In this document: piece after piece, positions 18,986-31,500 of the stretch
How positions within the stretch are numbered: position 1 is the stretch's first letter
Layout: every line of letters begins with the position of its first letter
From: Paracentrotus lividus
Taxonomy: Eukaryota > Echinodermata > Echinoidea > Camarodonta > Echinidae
Assembly: GCA_940671915.1 (NCBI GenBank)
Contig: CALNVZ010003435.1
Location: 4,070,787-4,134,786 of the forward strand
Direction: 5' to 3'
DNA: 64,000 nt
Translations under genes and position numbers: made by a program
Notes under the pieces: model-generated
The model's database searches: none
What the model saw: the letters and a program-made list of their open reading frames with translations, nothing else
Told to the model about the DNA's origin: nothing

Positions 18986-20252
18986 TAGTCAGGCAGCTAG
19001 CTCATGATTGGTTAGCTGAACGAGGTACCACTAGTAAAGTATTGGAATATATGGGGAAGAATCCCACATTTACTAAACCCAACGTCTGGCAGTGCATCTC
19101 TGCTGCATTAGGTCCTTACAGCCGGGGGCGTCCAAAATGAGTGCCCATTTTACAAAAAATTCTATTTTGAATAAAAATAGCAGAATTCATTTTCTAAACA
19201 CACTAACTTTGATGTCAAAATAAAGAGTATTACATTGTCTTAACGCTTGTGTCATTTTGAAATCAGACTGAAATCGAAAACAGTGAAAGTTTTGATGAAG
19301 AAATGTTTTTTTCTCACTTTTTTTACGCAAATACTTTTTTTTCCTTTTTTCAATAATTTTTAATAAATAGTTGTATAAAACATTGATGTTTGTAACTTTT
19401 CTAAAAACTACCTACATGCAAGTGAATGATGCTGTAAAAAGAAGGGTTATATCTTATTCCGATAAAGAATTATGATGAGCTAAAGTCAGGAACGCAATAT
19501 AGACAAAAATCAACAATTTGCCCCGTATCGAAGAAGAATCCCATACCCGTACGTGTATAAGGAAAGGCCGATAACATGCGATAGCTTTTAGCAGACAAAA
19601 CAAGTATCGAAATGTTCCGCATTTTTGGCACTTTTTTTTGCCTACTCACAGCCATCGCATACAATCAGCTTTTCATAATACACGTGCGGGTATTGTGTGA
19701 TTCTCGGTCACGGGGTAAATTGTTGATTTTTGTCTATATTGCGTTCCTGACTTTAACTCATCATAATTCTTTATCGGAATAAGATATAACTCCCTTCTTT
19801 TTACAGCATCATTCACATGCACGTAGGTAGTTTTTAGAAAAGTTACAAACATCAATGTTTTATACAACTATTTATTAAAAATTATTGAAAAAAGGAAAAA
19901 AAAATATTTGCGTAAAAAAAGTGAGAAAAAAACATTTCTTCATCAAAACTTTCACTGTTTTCGATTTCAGTCTGATTTCAAAATGACACAAGCGTTAAGA
20001 CAATGTAATACTCTTTATTTTGACATCAAAGTTAGTGTGTTTAGAAAATGAATTCTGCTATTTTTATTCAAAATAGAATTTTTTGTAAAATGGGCACTCA
20101 TTTTGGACGCCCCCGGCTGTAGGGACCTAATGCAGCAGAGATGCACTGCCAGACGTTGGGTTTAGTAAATGTGGGATTCTTCCCCATATATTCCAATACT
20201 TTACTAGTGGTACCTCGTTCAGCTAACCAATCATGAGCTAGCTGCCTGACTA
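18986..20252. mobile_element. 1.27-kb near-perfect palindrome with coding-looking tips
   Basis: Two arms of about 575 bp (18,986–19,560 and 19,679–20,252) are inverted copies, almost identical base for base, around a loop of about 118 bp. The outer 150 bp of each arm is open for about 50 codons toward the centre: it contains QLAHDWLAERGTTSKVLEYM and WQCISAALGPYSRGRPK and then a stop. The remainder is AT-rich. This is a fold-back element or a recent inverted duplication. The tip peptide may be a captured exon or a transposon-coded DNA-binding relic (the ending RGRPK resembles an AT-hook core), but I cannot identify it. Confidence 0.75.
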
Positions 20253-20591
20253 TAGGTATTTGTAAACACACACTTGCATGTATCTTGAACAAGAGAAAGA
20301 CATAGAGACCTACTTTAATATAAAAATACATGTATTAGCAGTGGAAGGTTTCATGGTACATCCAGTAATCTTTCTTGAGGTTATGAGTGGTCCTGGAAAG
20401 GACCTACCCACTCTCGTTCTACCACCAGTGAAACCTTCAAAGAATTAAATACATGTATTACCCAAGTACCTAAGTATTTGGCTTGGTCCTGAATGTCTGT
20501 ACAGTGAAATCTTGTATGGATGGTTGTGATAATGGGAGTGCAATCGCCTTAAACCTGCTTGTTGAGATGGTTCCACATTGATTTCTTCGCA

Positions 20592-23500
20592 TCACGAGTC
20601 CTTGCACAGTGAGTTTACCATGTCGTTGAAATAACCACTTTCATCAGCATAGACGTGATGATCAGCACCATCGATTATCTACAATATGATGAAAGATACA
20701 ATAGTTTATTAATATCCGTGGGGTGTTTCACAAAGCATTAGTTTGACTTTCAAGTCAGATTTTAGTTGTATGGGCATAAAACACATCACCATTGAGTAGC
20801 CTATCAGTGAGTTTAGGCCTACATGTTAAATCCTGCTGGTGCACTGGTACTTATACATAACCTCTGTTAAAATCCCCAAGCTAATTTTAAAACGGATTTT
20901 CCAGTTAGAGTAACTGCTCAAAGTACTTTCAGCATATATATATATCCTGTAGGCCTTTCATTGGATAAACTTTAACATGATACAGCATTTAGAGTTTGCC
21001 ATATAGTAGACATAGAGGGGATAAAGCAACATCTATCTGGCACTGCTCAGCGGCTGCCGGGCCCACAAAAAAAGGGGGGCAAAAAGAATTTTCAGGCACC
21101 TTTGTTTCGGACAAAAAAAAATTAAAATTTGGAACTTGGAGCTGGAGCTTTTGGAGAGCTTTGCTGCATTAATTCTATGTTCCCGGCAGGTTACAAAAGA
21201 TCTTAGCTAAGCTGATGGTAAAGAGGCGAGTGAAGAAGAGGTACTACTCACCCTAACGTCTACCCTTGAGTTACGTCTAATCCTCTGGACTAGGTAACAA
21301 TCGGGATCCATCCAACTCTCGGACCCATAGATCATACTGATAGGTATGTGAGCTATACTCACCCTAACGTCTACTCTTGAGTTACGTCTAATCCTCTGGA
21401 CTAGGTAACAATCGGGATCCATCCAACTCTCGGACCCATAGATCATACTAATAGGTATGTGAGCAGGTAGGTCTCCTATTCTATCTTCTATTGAGTTCAC
21501 TGCCCATCCAACCTGCACGCACATGTCTTTGAAAGCTATCTCGCCACTAAAGAAAATAAGAGCAAAGGAAAACGAAAAATACTATGTAAGCAATCAATTA
21601 GTGCAACATAACACATCTAGGGCCTACATCTTAATTGGGGTTTAGATAATTTCTCAAATAGTGTTTAACCAAATATTCATGGAAATTCTTTGGTCCCTTT
21701 ATAGGCCTACTGTACCAGGTATGCCAATGAAAATGGAAAATTTGGTAGTCGATGGATTAAATTGTGAGAAAGTCTTACCTAGGGCACTGTGCATTGCTGT
21801 GGTAGATGTAACTGGAGATGCAGTCATCCGTAAAGAGGGATGAAAACTTCTCCCCAACTAAGTCTCCTCTTGCTTTCTTCACCAAATATGGGCCTGAAAT
21901 ATAACATAGAAGTTAAGGAATTTATGTGATAGGGAAACATAACTATCACTAACAATTGATTATTATAATATGTTTCATATGAACAGTATGAATGCATGTG
22001 GGGTATAAGAAAAATTGAAATTAGAGGCAATTCCAATTCAGATTTTAAAAATTTTAAAAAGCTTTTCACATGTTATGCTACATATATTTAGTAAAAGACA
22101 CATTGTACAATGCCGCCTGAGAGCTTCAGTCCATACATTCTTTTAGTAGCAAATCTTTGTAAATTGTTATATTTTGCTTAGCTAAACAACACAACTTTAC
22201 AACAATTTGGTAAAGTGTGATTGGAATACTAAATTGAGTGTGAAAATGAAATTTACCTAGTGGTCCGGCTGCCCTAACCGTTGATAATGGGTTGAAGAAA
22301 AGAACAATGGTTAAAGCAGCACGAGCCCAGCGAGGTATCTCAACCCTATCATCCATCTTCTCTATACCCCATGGTTCCAGAAGCACCAGGTGTTTCACCC
22401 TATCTGGGTGGGCAAGACTGTAGGCTGAGGACAGGAATCCACCAAAGCTGTGTCCAATCTATAATGGGGAGAGTGATAAAACAGACCAGACTACAAGCTT
22501 ATTTCTAGATTTACCACCAACAAATTAAGTACATGTAAAGTGAGAATTAAAAAAATTGTGCAGATTGTGTAGAAAAACAGTTTTTGTACAGAAATCACTT
22601 GAGCCGTCTTCTCTTCATCGAATACCTTATCTTACACACGTGATTGGGACCCCGGTCACGTGAGCTTTTACATTTTCATTGTGTAATAGACCACTAAAAT
22701 GGGTTTTGCTCTTGCCCCTATGTTAACTGATTCTGCCACTGTTGAAGATACACAATACAATTTAAGTTCCTTCTTACCAGAATCATCTCCTCCAGACCAA
22801 TGGCTTTCCTCCACTCGTCTATTGACCGAACAAATTCTGCTTCCGCAGCTTCTGCCCCAAAAGGAAACTTAGGCCGAGAGCTGCGACCAAAACCTAAGAC
22901 GTCGATAGCATAGACAGGTCTGTTGGCCGACAGGGCTTTCATGTTTAATACCCATAGTGCAACACCACTAGCAAAGCCATGAATAAGGACGTATGGGGTC
23001 TTGGTCGAGTTAGACGGGTTCATTTTGATGGTTCGTATCTTGTTCTCTCCATTGTCAATCTCCACAAAGGATGATTCGTAAGGCACGGTGAGACCTAAAA
23101 TCGATGGAGATTACAAAAGTCAGGGAGAAATATAATATATTTTTCCAAAGAAATTTTAATCAACAACCCGGTAGGTACATGAAGGCATTCCCAGTCGGTA
23201 GAGTAGTGGTCACATAACAGGGAGATCCCTAGTCCATGAACTCTAATGCCCTCTGGTAGGGCATTGATCCCTTTGAGGTGGTGCACACATTACGGTGGTA
23301 GGTATAAAATTTTATACAAGTACAAAGGTTCAATTGCGCTTACAATTCTGATACCATATCTTCACCCAATAGGCCTACTGCTTACAATATAATTTTTATT
23401 TTTTTATTTTTGCATTAGCCATTTACAAAATATTGAGTCGTTATAATTGGTTAAAAGTTCTGGGTTCCGTAACACAAAGATTTGCAATCAATCGCGAAAT

Positions 23501-24738
23501 GGCAACGCTCAATCAAGATGATTGATGAATGTGCTTATTGACTAGCATGCCTATATCCAATTAGAAACATTCTCACAAATTTTCAGTCAATCGCAACCCT
23601 TTGTGTTACAGGGCCCCCGTCAACTTACATCCAAGAATTTTGTCCTCTGTTTTTTTGAGAAGCTTATCTGAAGTAGGCCTCCATCTTGGGATCCACCGAT
23701 ACAAGAATCCTTCTCTGAAAAAAATAAAACAACAACAAAAAGCATTTGGGAAAGATTTATTTCTGATTTAAAAAAATATACATTCCTTTCAGACTGTTCC
23801 AACATCAGCTCTTACAAATGATTTTATCGGCCCAATTGTCTGGACAATAATAGCAGTTCTTTTATGATTGGGCATCAATTGGCTAATAAAATCCTTTTTC
23901 AGCTAGCCAATGCTCCTGATCCGCTACTGCATGTAATCTGTTGTTTCAGAGCTCACGGAGTGTGTTGAAATTAATATCCCAAAGAGTAAGCATATAGGCC
24001 TACGTGTAGAGACATGAAACTTATGAATGTTTGATCAAATAGTACAGACAGTGTCAGTGTCAGTACCTGCAGCTGGCTCACCTACATCCTCACTTCTAAT
24101 ACTTCTAACACTTCTAATAGACCTCAGGCTTGGCTTGGCACACTTATTAAAATTATAATCGGTAGTGTAGTGCATCCATCATTGGTTCTGACAAAAGGTT
24201 TAATTTATTGGCCTAATTGTCTGGGGATGATAGCTGTGACTGAAAAAGGTAAATTCTAAATCTGTTAGCAAAATGAGTAAGATTTAGTGCACAGATATAT
24301 GGGAGCTTTCACTTCAGTTTTGAAACAAAAAATGACGAGCCCATTTATACCGGTAGAAAACGGGTTAAAAAAACGTTTTAGGAAATAATTTCACAAAAGT
24401 TTTTATTTTATTGATCATATTATGAGAATATGAAGAATGGCATATCATTGATGGATTTTAAAATGATATTTTATTCTGTATTGTAGCAGAATTTTAGTAG
24501 ACAAAGGCACCCAAGGCACAACAAGTCAATGCATTATCTAGCTACGCCATGCCGCCGGGTCTAGCCCACTAGGAAGCCCTGCGATTGCTGCCGGTTGAGC
24601 TTACCCTTCTTCAGCTTCATTTCGTGCTTGACGACTGCAGCTCGAGCTCGATTCATTTCCGTTTCCTATCACCATTTCTTTCTTATTTTCCAGCGATGGG
24701 CATATGCTGGGTTGCTTTTTAGCCTCAGTAGTTGTCAT
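20592..24738 (-). CDS. ABHD4/ABHD5-family alpha/beta hydrolase, copy 1
   Basis: Seven exons: 24738–24605, 23714–23629, 23094–22778, 22458–22257, 21893–21779, 21546–21363, 20678–20592. All are GT–AG, phases are consistent, and the product is 374 residues (human ABHD4 342, ABHD5 349; the N-terminus is extended by a Ser-rich first exon). Seen: a Trp-rich RWIPRWRPTS motif as in ABHD4/5, PYVLIHGFASG (oxyanion region), DVLGFGRSSRP, the nucleophile elbow GHSFGG with Ser present, PWGIEKMDDR, MIYGSESWMD carrying the acidic residue, and HHVYAD (HX4D and catalytic His). The Ser favours ABHD4-like lysophospholipase activity on N-acyl phospholipids over the Ser-less lipase co-activator ABHD5; whether this gene is ABHD4 proper or the invertebrate ABHD4/5 ancestor is uncertain. 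The exon at 21546–21363 carries a tandem duplication with its donor site (see 21246–21464). Confidence 0.9.
21036..21160 (+). mobile_element. SINE fragment (body of the 2.1–2.4 kb SINE)
   Basis: CTGCTCAGCGGCTGCCGGGC, then an A/G-rich stretch, TTTCGGACAAA and AAATTTGGA match the non-tRNA body of the SINE at 2085–2370 in opposite genomic orientation. The tRNA head is missing here. It lies in intron 6 of ABHD copy 1. Confidence 0.65.
21246..21464 (-). repeat. 111-bp in-frame tandem duplication of exon end plus 5' splice site
   Basis: Units 21357–21464 and 21246–21356 differ at only a couple of bases. Each contains the codons for HIPISMIYGSESWMD through NSRVDVR followed by GTGAGT. Because 111 is a multiple of three, use of the distal donor (exon end 21252) would insert 37 duplicated residues, including a second copy of the acidic catalytic segment. 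Use of the proximal donor (exon end 21363) gives the normal protein. Confidence 0.9.
23461..23616. mobile_element. MITE, GGGCCCTGTAACACAAAGG family, copy 3
   Basis: About 155 bp with ends TGGGTTCCGTAACACAAAG and, inverted, GGGGGCCCTGTAACACAAAG; the inner arms carry GCAATCAATCGCG / CAGTCAATCGCAA. Its right edge is only about a dozen bases from the 5' splice site of ABHD copy 1 exon 2. Confidence 0.65.
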
Positions 24739-24830
24739 CTTGTCATATTCTTGCAAGAAATCCGAATTCTTATATCAAAATCAAATACAACTTAGGTTTA
24801 CAGCTGCACTTTTTGCTGTTGCACACTAAA

Positions 24831-24838
24831 TGACGTCA
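24831..24838. promoter_or_regulatory. CRE-type TGACGTCA site upstream of ABHD copy 1
   Basis: A perfect TGACGTCA palindrome lies 93 bp upstream of the ATG, within ATGACGTCATATCTATATT. The same site and flanking bases are kept upstream of copy 2 at 36,833. It is a consensus for CREB/ATF bZIP factors; function is inferred. Confidence 0.5.
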
Positions 24839-25255
24839 TATCTATATTAGAACGGGGGAATCACCGTGCACGTGATCATGATTGTTTACATTATGAATTT
24901 CGGCCGGGAGGGGGCATGCAGGGTGAATTCCGGGGGCGCTTCCGGGGGTGCATTCTATCAAATGGGGGACAATGGAGGGAACATTTATACAACGGCTCAG
25001 GGAGAACACGTTCCAAAAATTGGAGATTGGAGTTTCTGGATATTTTTTTTTTCTTAGTTGTTGCCATATCGGGACCGGGGGTTGGGTGGTAGTACGTGGA
25101 TCACCCCCCCCCCCTTTTTTTTTAAGTCTTGAGATGTGCTTAGATTTGTTCTATTTTGTGATTTACTGTTCTTTTCCTTCTATTGAAAACACAGAAATGA
25201 GTTCTGTAATTGCAAGTGCTGCTTTATAAAAGAATGAAGATAAACGCAGGTAAAT

Positions 25256-25347
25256 AGTTTATGTGTGCAGAGCCATTTGTAGCTCATATAGATGTAGGAC
25301 AATCTGTTTTGTTTTTTTTCTGTCATACTCTTTACCTTTTTTCTTTC

Positions 25348-25381
<34 letters not shown>

Positions 25382-25665
25382 ACGCTCTCTCTCTCTCTAG
25401 TTCATGCGCAGTATAAATTGTAGCTCATGTAAATGCAGATAAACTGTTTTTTATACACATTTTTGTTTTCTGTCCCATTCTTTACCTTTTTTCTGTCCTA
25501 GCTCTCTCCTTCCAGCTCGCTATCTCTCTCTCTCTCTAGTTTATGTGTAATTTAAATTGTAGCTCATGTAAATGTAGATAAACTGTGTTTTTATACACAT
25601 TTTCATTTTCTGTCCTACTCTTTAGCTCTTTTCTCTCCCTCTCTCTCTTCCCCTTTCAGACGCAA
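25256..25665. repeat. About 140-bp minisatellite, three units, with CT microsatellites
   Basis: TGTAGCTCATRTARATG recurs at about 25,276, 25,420 and 25,558. Each unit continues through a CTGT-rich segment (TTTTCTGTCCYAYTCTTTA) into CT-dinucleotide runs (longest at 25,350–25,400). It lies upstream of ABHD copy 1, near the junction of the two duplication units. Confidence 0.8.
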
Positions 25666-26779
25666 AACTATTTTTTGATGACTGCATGATGATCAAGGAA
25701 AATGAATCTGGAATCATTAGCACGAACAAATATCAATTGTCTTAAAGTGTGTTCACTACAATATAAGCAAAGTTGGCAATACGTTTGGGCATATTTGTGT
25801 TTAATTTAACTTATTACTTAATTTCAAAATCATTTTGATTTGATTTATTGGACAACTGGCAATACATATTTATCCCATCAATAGCCGTGAGTCAAGGAGG
25901 GGGGATTTTCGTATTTTCTCAGTAACTGACACTCTGTCACAAGAATGGCCTGTAAAAAATGATTGAAGGGTACATTAAATTGATATATACTTTATTTATA
26001 TATACATGTATCATTGATTCCATATCACATTGCAAATGGAAAATCCATCAGTAAAAACCATGATTAAATATGATAATTTATACACTCAACATTTACAATA
26101 GATATCTATTTCAGATTTTTTGCAAATATACATATGTTTAAAAAGTAGTTTACATAAATAAAATTATACATGAATTAAAAGAATAATCAAAGGTGAATTT
26201 TCAAGAGATGAAATTTGTATCTGCATTCTAAAAAAATGTAACAATTTATCAATATTAATTGCAGCTATGCAGAAGCGACAGTACACATGTCAATATGCAC
26301 AATCCAGTACATCTCTACAAGACATTATTATCTAGCTTCTTTACACTACAACTAATCATTTAAGTTGAATAATTATGCAATTCAGTTTTCCTGAGCTGAA
26401 TAATTGATCAAACCCAAATTTGCACATATGGGACTATGGTGCTTTAAATGCCTCTTATTCTTATATCTAGTCACTTTTTGCCAATTTTTTGGCTTAATGT
26501 ATTTATCATGGACTACTCTAACAAACTTTGGTATTAATATTTCTTTATAATGCATTTCTCCTCACGAAAAAGACCGGGAAACCAGATGTCACTCCGTAAC
26601 CGTCACTCCGTAACCAGACATGGGTTCAAGTTTTAAGTCATAACTAACAACATATTCAACTAATTTCCTTATGCAAGGCGGCATTTTATACCTAGAATAA
26701 CATACAATCCAATTAATAACTAAAAATTGTGAAAGCCATTTAAAGTTCACAGAGATTAAGCAAAATGTTTTCTGCTCAA

Positions 26780-27005
26780 ATATGCATGTCCATTTTGCGT
26801 CACTCCATAACCATACTTATGAATATTCATATCTCATTAATTAAGAGCATCACTATAAAAAAAATTATCATTTTGAAAAGAGGGTACCATAAGCTTCTGT
26901 CATGAATCATTTCTGTGTACATATAGATTAGAGTATGGTTGATTAATTTGTTTGAATGCAGAAATGTTGCTTCTGAATGCCACTCCGTTACCTTGGAACT
27001 GCCCA
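26780..27005 (-). repeat. Dispersed repeat, second copy
   Basis: Inverted relative to the copy at 7951–8205. The shared core includes GCATGTCCATTTTGCGTCAC, TAATTAAGAGCATCACTAT and GAAATGTTGCTTCTGAATG. Nearby at 26,585–26,620 GTCACTCCGTAACC is repeated. It lies in the 3' flank between the two ABHD genes; no gene seen from 26,340 to 28,340. Confidence 0.6.
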
Positions 27006-28337
27006 CTACCTACCCTGTTTTATGTGGTACCATAATGAAATCACACAACTATTGTCTTTTTATTTATTATAATGCCACAAATATACAATGTATGCAGTAA
27101 TAAATAGCTAGGCATTTGCATTTGTGCTGTGCAGTAGATATTGTAAACACACATTTACACATCTTGAACAAAAACAAAAAAACATGAAGTCGTATTTCAA
27201 CTTAATACAAAATAGAATCCAATTCAAAATTGAATACCAGATCAATGATAGAGTGCTAAATTCTTTTCAATCTATTCAACAAAAATATATTATTCACATT
27301 ATTCCCATAATAACATTTGTCGTGAGCAACTCATATATATGTATATATATGTATATATGTTTTTCATGTCAACCTTGTACATGTTGCACATGTGTTCTCT
27401 TTTTCGCCATGAATAAACAGGCACTTGCTAAAGTGTATCACAAAAAAAAAAAAATAGATTGGGCAAAATTACACAACTTGTAAGTACAGACAACGGAAAA
27501 GGTTAACTTAATAAAGTACACAATATATTATATATATTTGGCTTTATATTTAGTTTTACACATTAACATTAATTTTTGCGGATTTCGCGCCGAGAATTAA
27601 AAAACCCGCGAATATATGGGCAGTTTTCTTATGTATATATTAGGAAGTTTTAATGGCATGCTTACGAACATGCAGCGCGAATTCAAGAAATTGTGAAAAT
27701 TATTTGAGGCCGCTCAGCACGAAAAATCAATAATGTGAAAATAACAGCGAATATAGTAATTGTTTCCATTCTTATTTAGGAATTCCCTCAAATATATTCA
27801 ACTTCAATTGCAATATCTACTTGATTGTAGTTATACATGTATGATCATTCAAACACTCTGAATGGCAATAGTATGAATCACAAAGATAAACATATATTTT
27901 GCACATAGGCTAACAAGACAACATTCTCTTTTATTACATTCTTCTCTGACTGCATGAAAAGGCAGAGATACAAATAATTGTGCATCATCTGAAATTTCCA
28001 TGAAAACAATCTTCATGTTGAAAAATGTAAGAAACATGAGAAATTGGTGAGAAAACTACAAATAGAGTTGGCAGTACTATTATTAACCTGTCATCCTAGC
28101 GGACAGCTCACTATTTGTTTTACTTTAACTCTATGCTGAACATATGAGCAGTACATCACTAACTTGTGAGACTAGCTAGCAGCGGCTGCTTGTGACCGCC
28201 TGTACTCACCTATATACTACATTAGTTGTTGTTTTCTTATTACTGAATATGGAATTGTTCATACATGTAGTTTTTGCATGAACAAGATAATTCAGAAAAC
28301 TATTAAAGTGTGGGAGGATACAGGTACGGAGCAGCCC

Positions 28338-28472
28338 GGGGCCAGTTTCTTGAAACTGTCATAAGTCTCAGTTCATGAACATTCCATTGAAACGTGTATT
28401 AATTCTACAACATGTGTCCCTATGGGTTGTCCAAGAACTTAGACTAATTGGGGATCTCGAGAAACAGGCCCC
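28338..28472. mobile_element. Small MITE, GGGGCCWGTTTCT ends
   Basis: About 135 bp with inverted ends GGGGCCAGTTTCTTGAAACT and, inverted, GGGGCCTGTTTCTCGAGATC. It ends 70 bp from the last exon of ABHD copy 2, so it probably lies in that gene's 3' UTR. Confidence 0.6.
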
Positions 28473-28541
28473 TACACTGTGCAGAAGGCTTATAAGTGAT
28501 TTACAGCTGCTTGAGATGGTTCTACATTTGACGCTTTCTCA

Positions 28542-31500
28542 TCACGAGTCTTTGCAAAGTGCGTTGACCATGTCGTTAAGAAGACCACTTTTATCAGCAT
28601 AGACATGATGATCAGCTCCTTTGATGATCTGCAATGTGATGGAAGATGAGAATAATCTACAAAAATGCTTTTTACTTTGTATTTAAATCTATAAATCTAA
28701 ATTTATAGATTTAATTATGATACTTTAGTAGTGCACTTTGATTGCAACAATATTTGAGGTGTATTTGAAGTATATTTGAAGTATTCAGACAAGCCAACAA
28801 AGGTGCGCACATGCAAGAACATCAATGACATTCCTACAATGTACGTATTTACACGAGGAAACAATAGAGATTCAAATGTTCCTGCTTAATAAAATAAGTG
28901 ATTTGCTGGGAATTGAAAAGATGACGTTGCTCCCCCCCCCCCCCCCCCACCCATATAAATTTCTTGAGAAAATAAATGCTGTATGATTTCCAACCCTGGA
29001 CAATTCAAATAGGAGATAGAGGAGTCATAGGAACAAAATGAATCAGACAGGACTCATCATACAATCTATCTTTAAGTTGTGTTAAATTTAACCAGACAAA
29101 TCTCCAAGGGAGGATGTGTGAAAGAATGGCTCAAATCCACAAAAAGTCACAAAAATGTCAACAAAACAAATGTCAGGAGAAGTTTATTTTGCATAGGATA
29201 TTCATAGCTCCTGAATGTAGTCTCATTGTGATACTGAATAGCTGAAGTGACAGCATTAAAACCGATTCCAAACCGATCACAAGCTAGTCATTCATGGTAA
29301 TGTCATATTTTGTTAGGTGTGGGGTTGGTTTCACCAGTGTGACTCACCTAACACTTGGTTATACAGTCTGTGTCAAATAAAATGGTAAGGTTCAGAAACA
29401 TTTTTTTATAGTGTGAAGATTCATCACAACCTGGTATTGTTTGGTATTTTCATAAAGCAGGGAAATCAGACTTTCTTCTGTAATTTTTTCATCACATTTG
29501 GTGCTGTAATATTTTAGATATGACTAGTTTTCTACAATCAAGAAAAGTCCTTTTTTTCGCATGCCGTCCCATGCCTTTGTGTTCGTTTCGCATAATGGCC
29601 ATGAATTCAGCGCTCTAGAACAAAAGACGTGCGCAATTTCGATTTGTTCCTCGTCGTACAAAATTTAGCATAACTTTTGTTTTAAGCAAGCAAATTACAC
29701 AGAACAAAGCGCACCAGCAAGAAAAATCTTTTGGCTTTAAATACCACATACACACACTATTCAAAAATATTTCGCACCTGAATTATTTGTTCCCCGACTG
29801 TACCATTTTTTTTTACACAGGCTGTATATATAATTTTGTAAAATACAAGTGTTTGGTATCACTGGAAAGCTTAGAATCTCCACATTCAGAAAATCCACAA
29901 ATCTTGGGACTTATCGGTGGTTTTGAACTGGTAGTATACAAAAGATCTTGGCCAAGCCTACAATAAAGAAATAAAGGGAATAGAGACATTACTCACCCTA
30001 ACATCTACTCTTGAGTTTTGTCTAATCTTCTTGACCAGGTTACCACCAGTAAAATCCATCCAGCTCCTGGATCCGTAGACCATGCTGATAGGTATGTGAG
30101 CAGGTAGGTCCCCTATTCTATCTTCTATTGCGTTCACTGCCCATCCAACCTGTACGCTCATGTCTTTGAAAGCCATCTCGCCACTAAGAAATTAAATACA
30201 ATGGGGAAAAAAAAAAAAAAAACACTAAGCATTTATTTTGCGCCAACTGCTAGTATAATAGAAACTGATAACAAAGAAAATGTGAAATGTTTGCTTAAAA
30301 AAGACAATTTCTTTTAAAACAATAACATGGTGGTTCGCGAACCAGGAGTCTCGACTGATTTTGCTATCAATAAATATGATAATATGACCTTTTGACCCCC
30401 AAGATGGCCTTTGATGTAACCTTTGTAGGTATCATATATGTGACAATACCTAATTAACATTTATTCGAAGTTTAAACAAAACTTATTCAAAAATAAAGAA
30501 ATTAGGACAAGTTCAAGAAAAGTCAACCTTTCAGTTGACCTTTTGACCCCTATATGAATTTTGATCTCATCATCCTCATCAACAGACATGTGGTATTACC
30601 CAAGAATCATTTGTACCAAGTGTGAACTCAATTGATAGAGAAATAAAACAAATAAAAAGATTGAGAAAAATTGACCTTTAAGTTGACCTTTTTACCCCTA
30701 TATGACCTTTGATCTCAGCATCCTCATCAACACATATGTGGTATTACCCAAGAATCATTTGTAACAAGTGTGAACACAATTGATGGAGAAATAAAGAAAT
30801 GAGAGCAAGTTAAACAAAAACTTTAACATTTTTTCTAACAGATGGCCTCATATCATTTGTGATGCGTCACGTCGAAATGAGAGACTAGTCGCGATTTTTT
30901 AAATCCATTTTATTTGATATTATTGATCCCTGATTCATTGCCTTGAATTGATATATAACCCGACTGTAAAGAGTAAATAGAAGTGGAGTATTATGCCTCT
31001 GAAGCGAGGAGAATTGTGCTCTTGGAAATCAAAATCAAGAGAAAAACGTCTGCGAAGTTTGACTTCCGTTTGACTCCGCGCCAGAAAAATAAGAAATTTG
31101 TCACCGTTGTACTCACCGAAATGCCCTAGCAACCACTTTTACAAAGGTGAAACGATTGACCAATGAGGAGCGGCATTCAGGTTTACAGAGAACAATACTC
31201 GTCCGTCACGCATGATCAGAGCAAGCGCAGCAAGCGGAAACAACGGCGATGTTGTCTAATAATAACATTCAATCTTCTCAAAAAAAAAGAAGCTGAATTT
31301 GGTTAGTTGTTTTTATATCTTCGTCAAATAAATAAAAACGTCATACTCTTTCTAATTGTTTAAGAAAAATTCCGCTCTTTTAAGAAAAGTGTTTACCAAT
31401 CCTGGCGCTAAATTAGTTAAAAACAAACTATTTTAAACCTTTTTGGGGGTTTATTCCGATGTTTGCGTGCGTTCTTTGAATGTCAATCTGCGTATACTCT

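Larger units (their letters stand above)
17500..25060 (-). repeat. Segmental duplication unit 1 (ABHD4-like copy 1 and flanks)
   Basis: Beyond the exons, the 3' flank is shared with unit 2. Segments at 17,515–17,640 (TCATTGATTCCATATCACATT) and 17,880–17,930 (CTCTACAAGACA) match about 25,965–26,090 and 26,290–26,330. TTGTAAACACACA...ATCTTGAACAA at about 20,262 matches 27,140. The 5' flank with TGACGTCATAT is shared near 24,831 and 36,833. The stretch 18,111–20,252 is an insertion present only in this unit. Confidence 0.7.

Noticed and set aside
22126..22398. Separate short ORF starting MKHLVLLEPWGIEK
   Set aside because: It is an internal part of exon 4 of ABHD copy 1 running on into the intron, not an independent gene.
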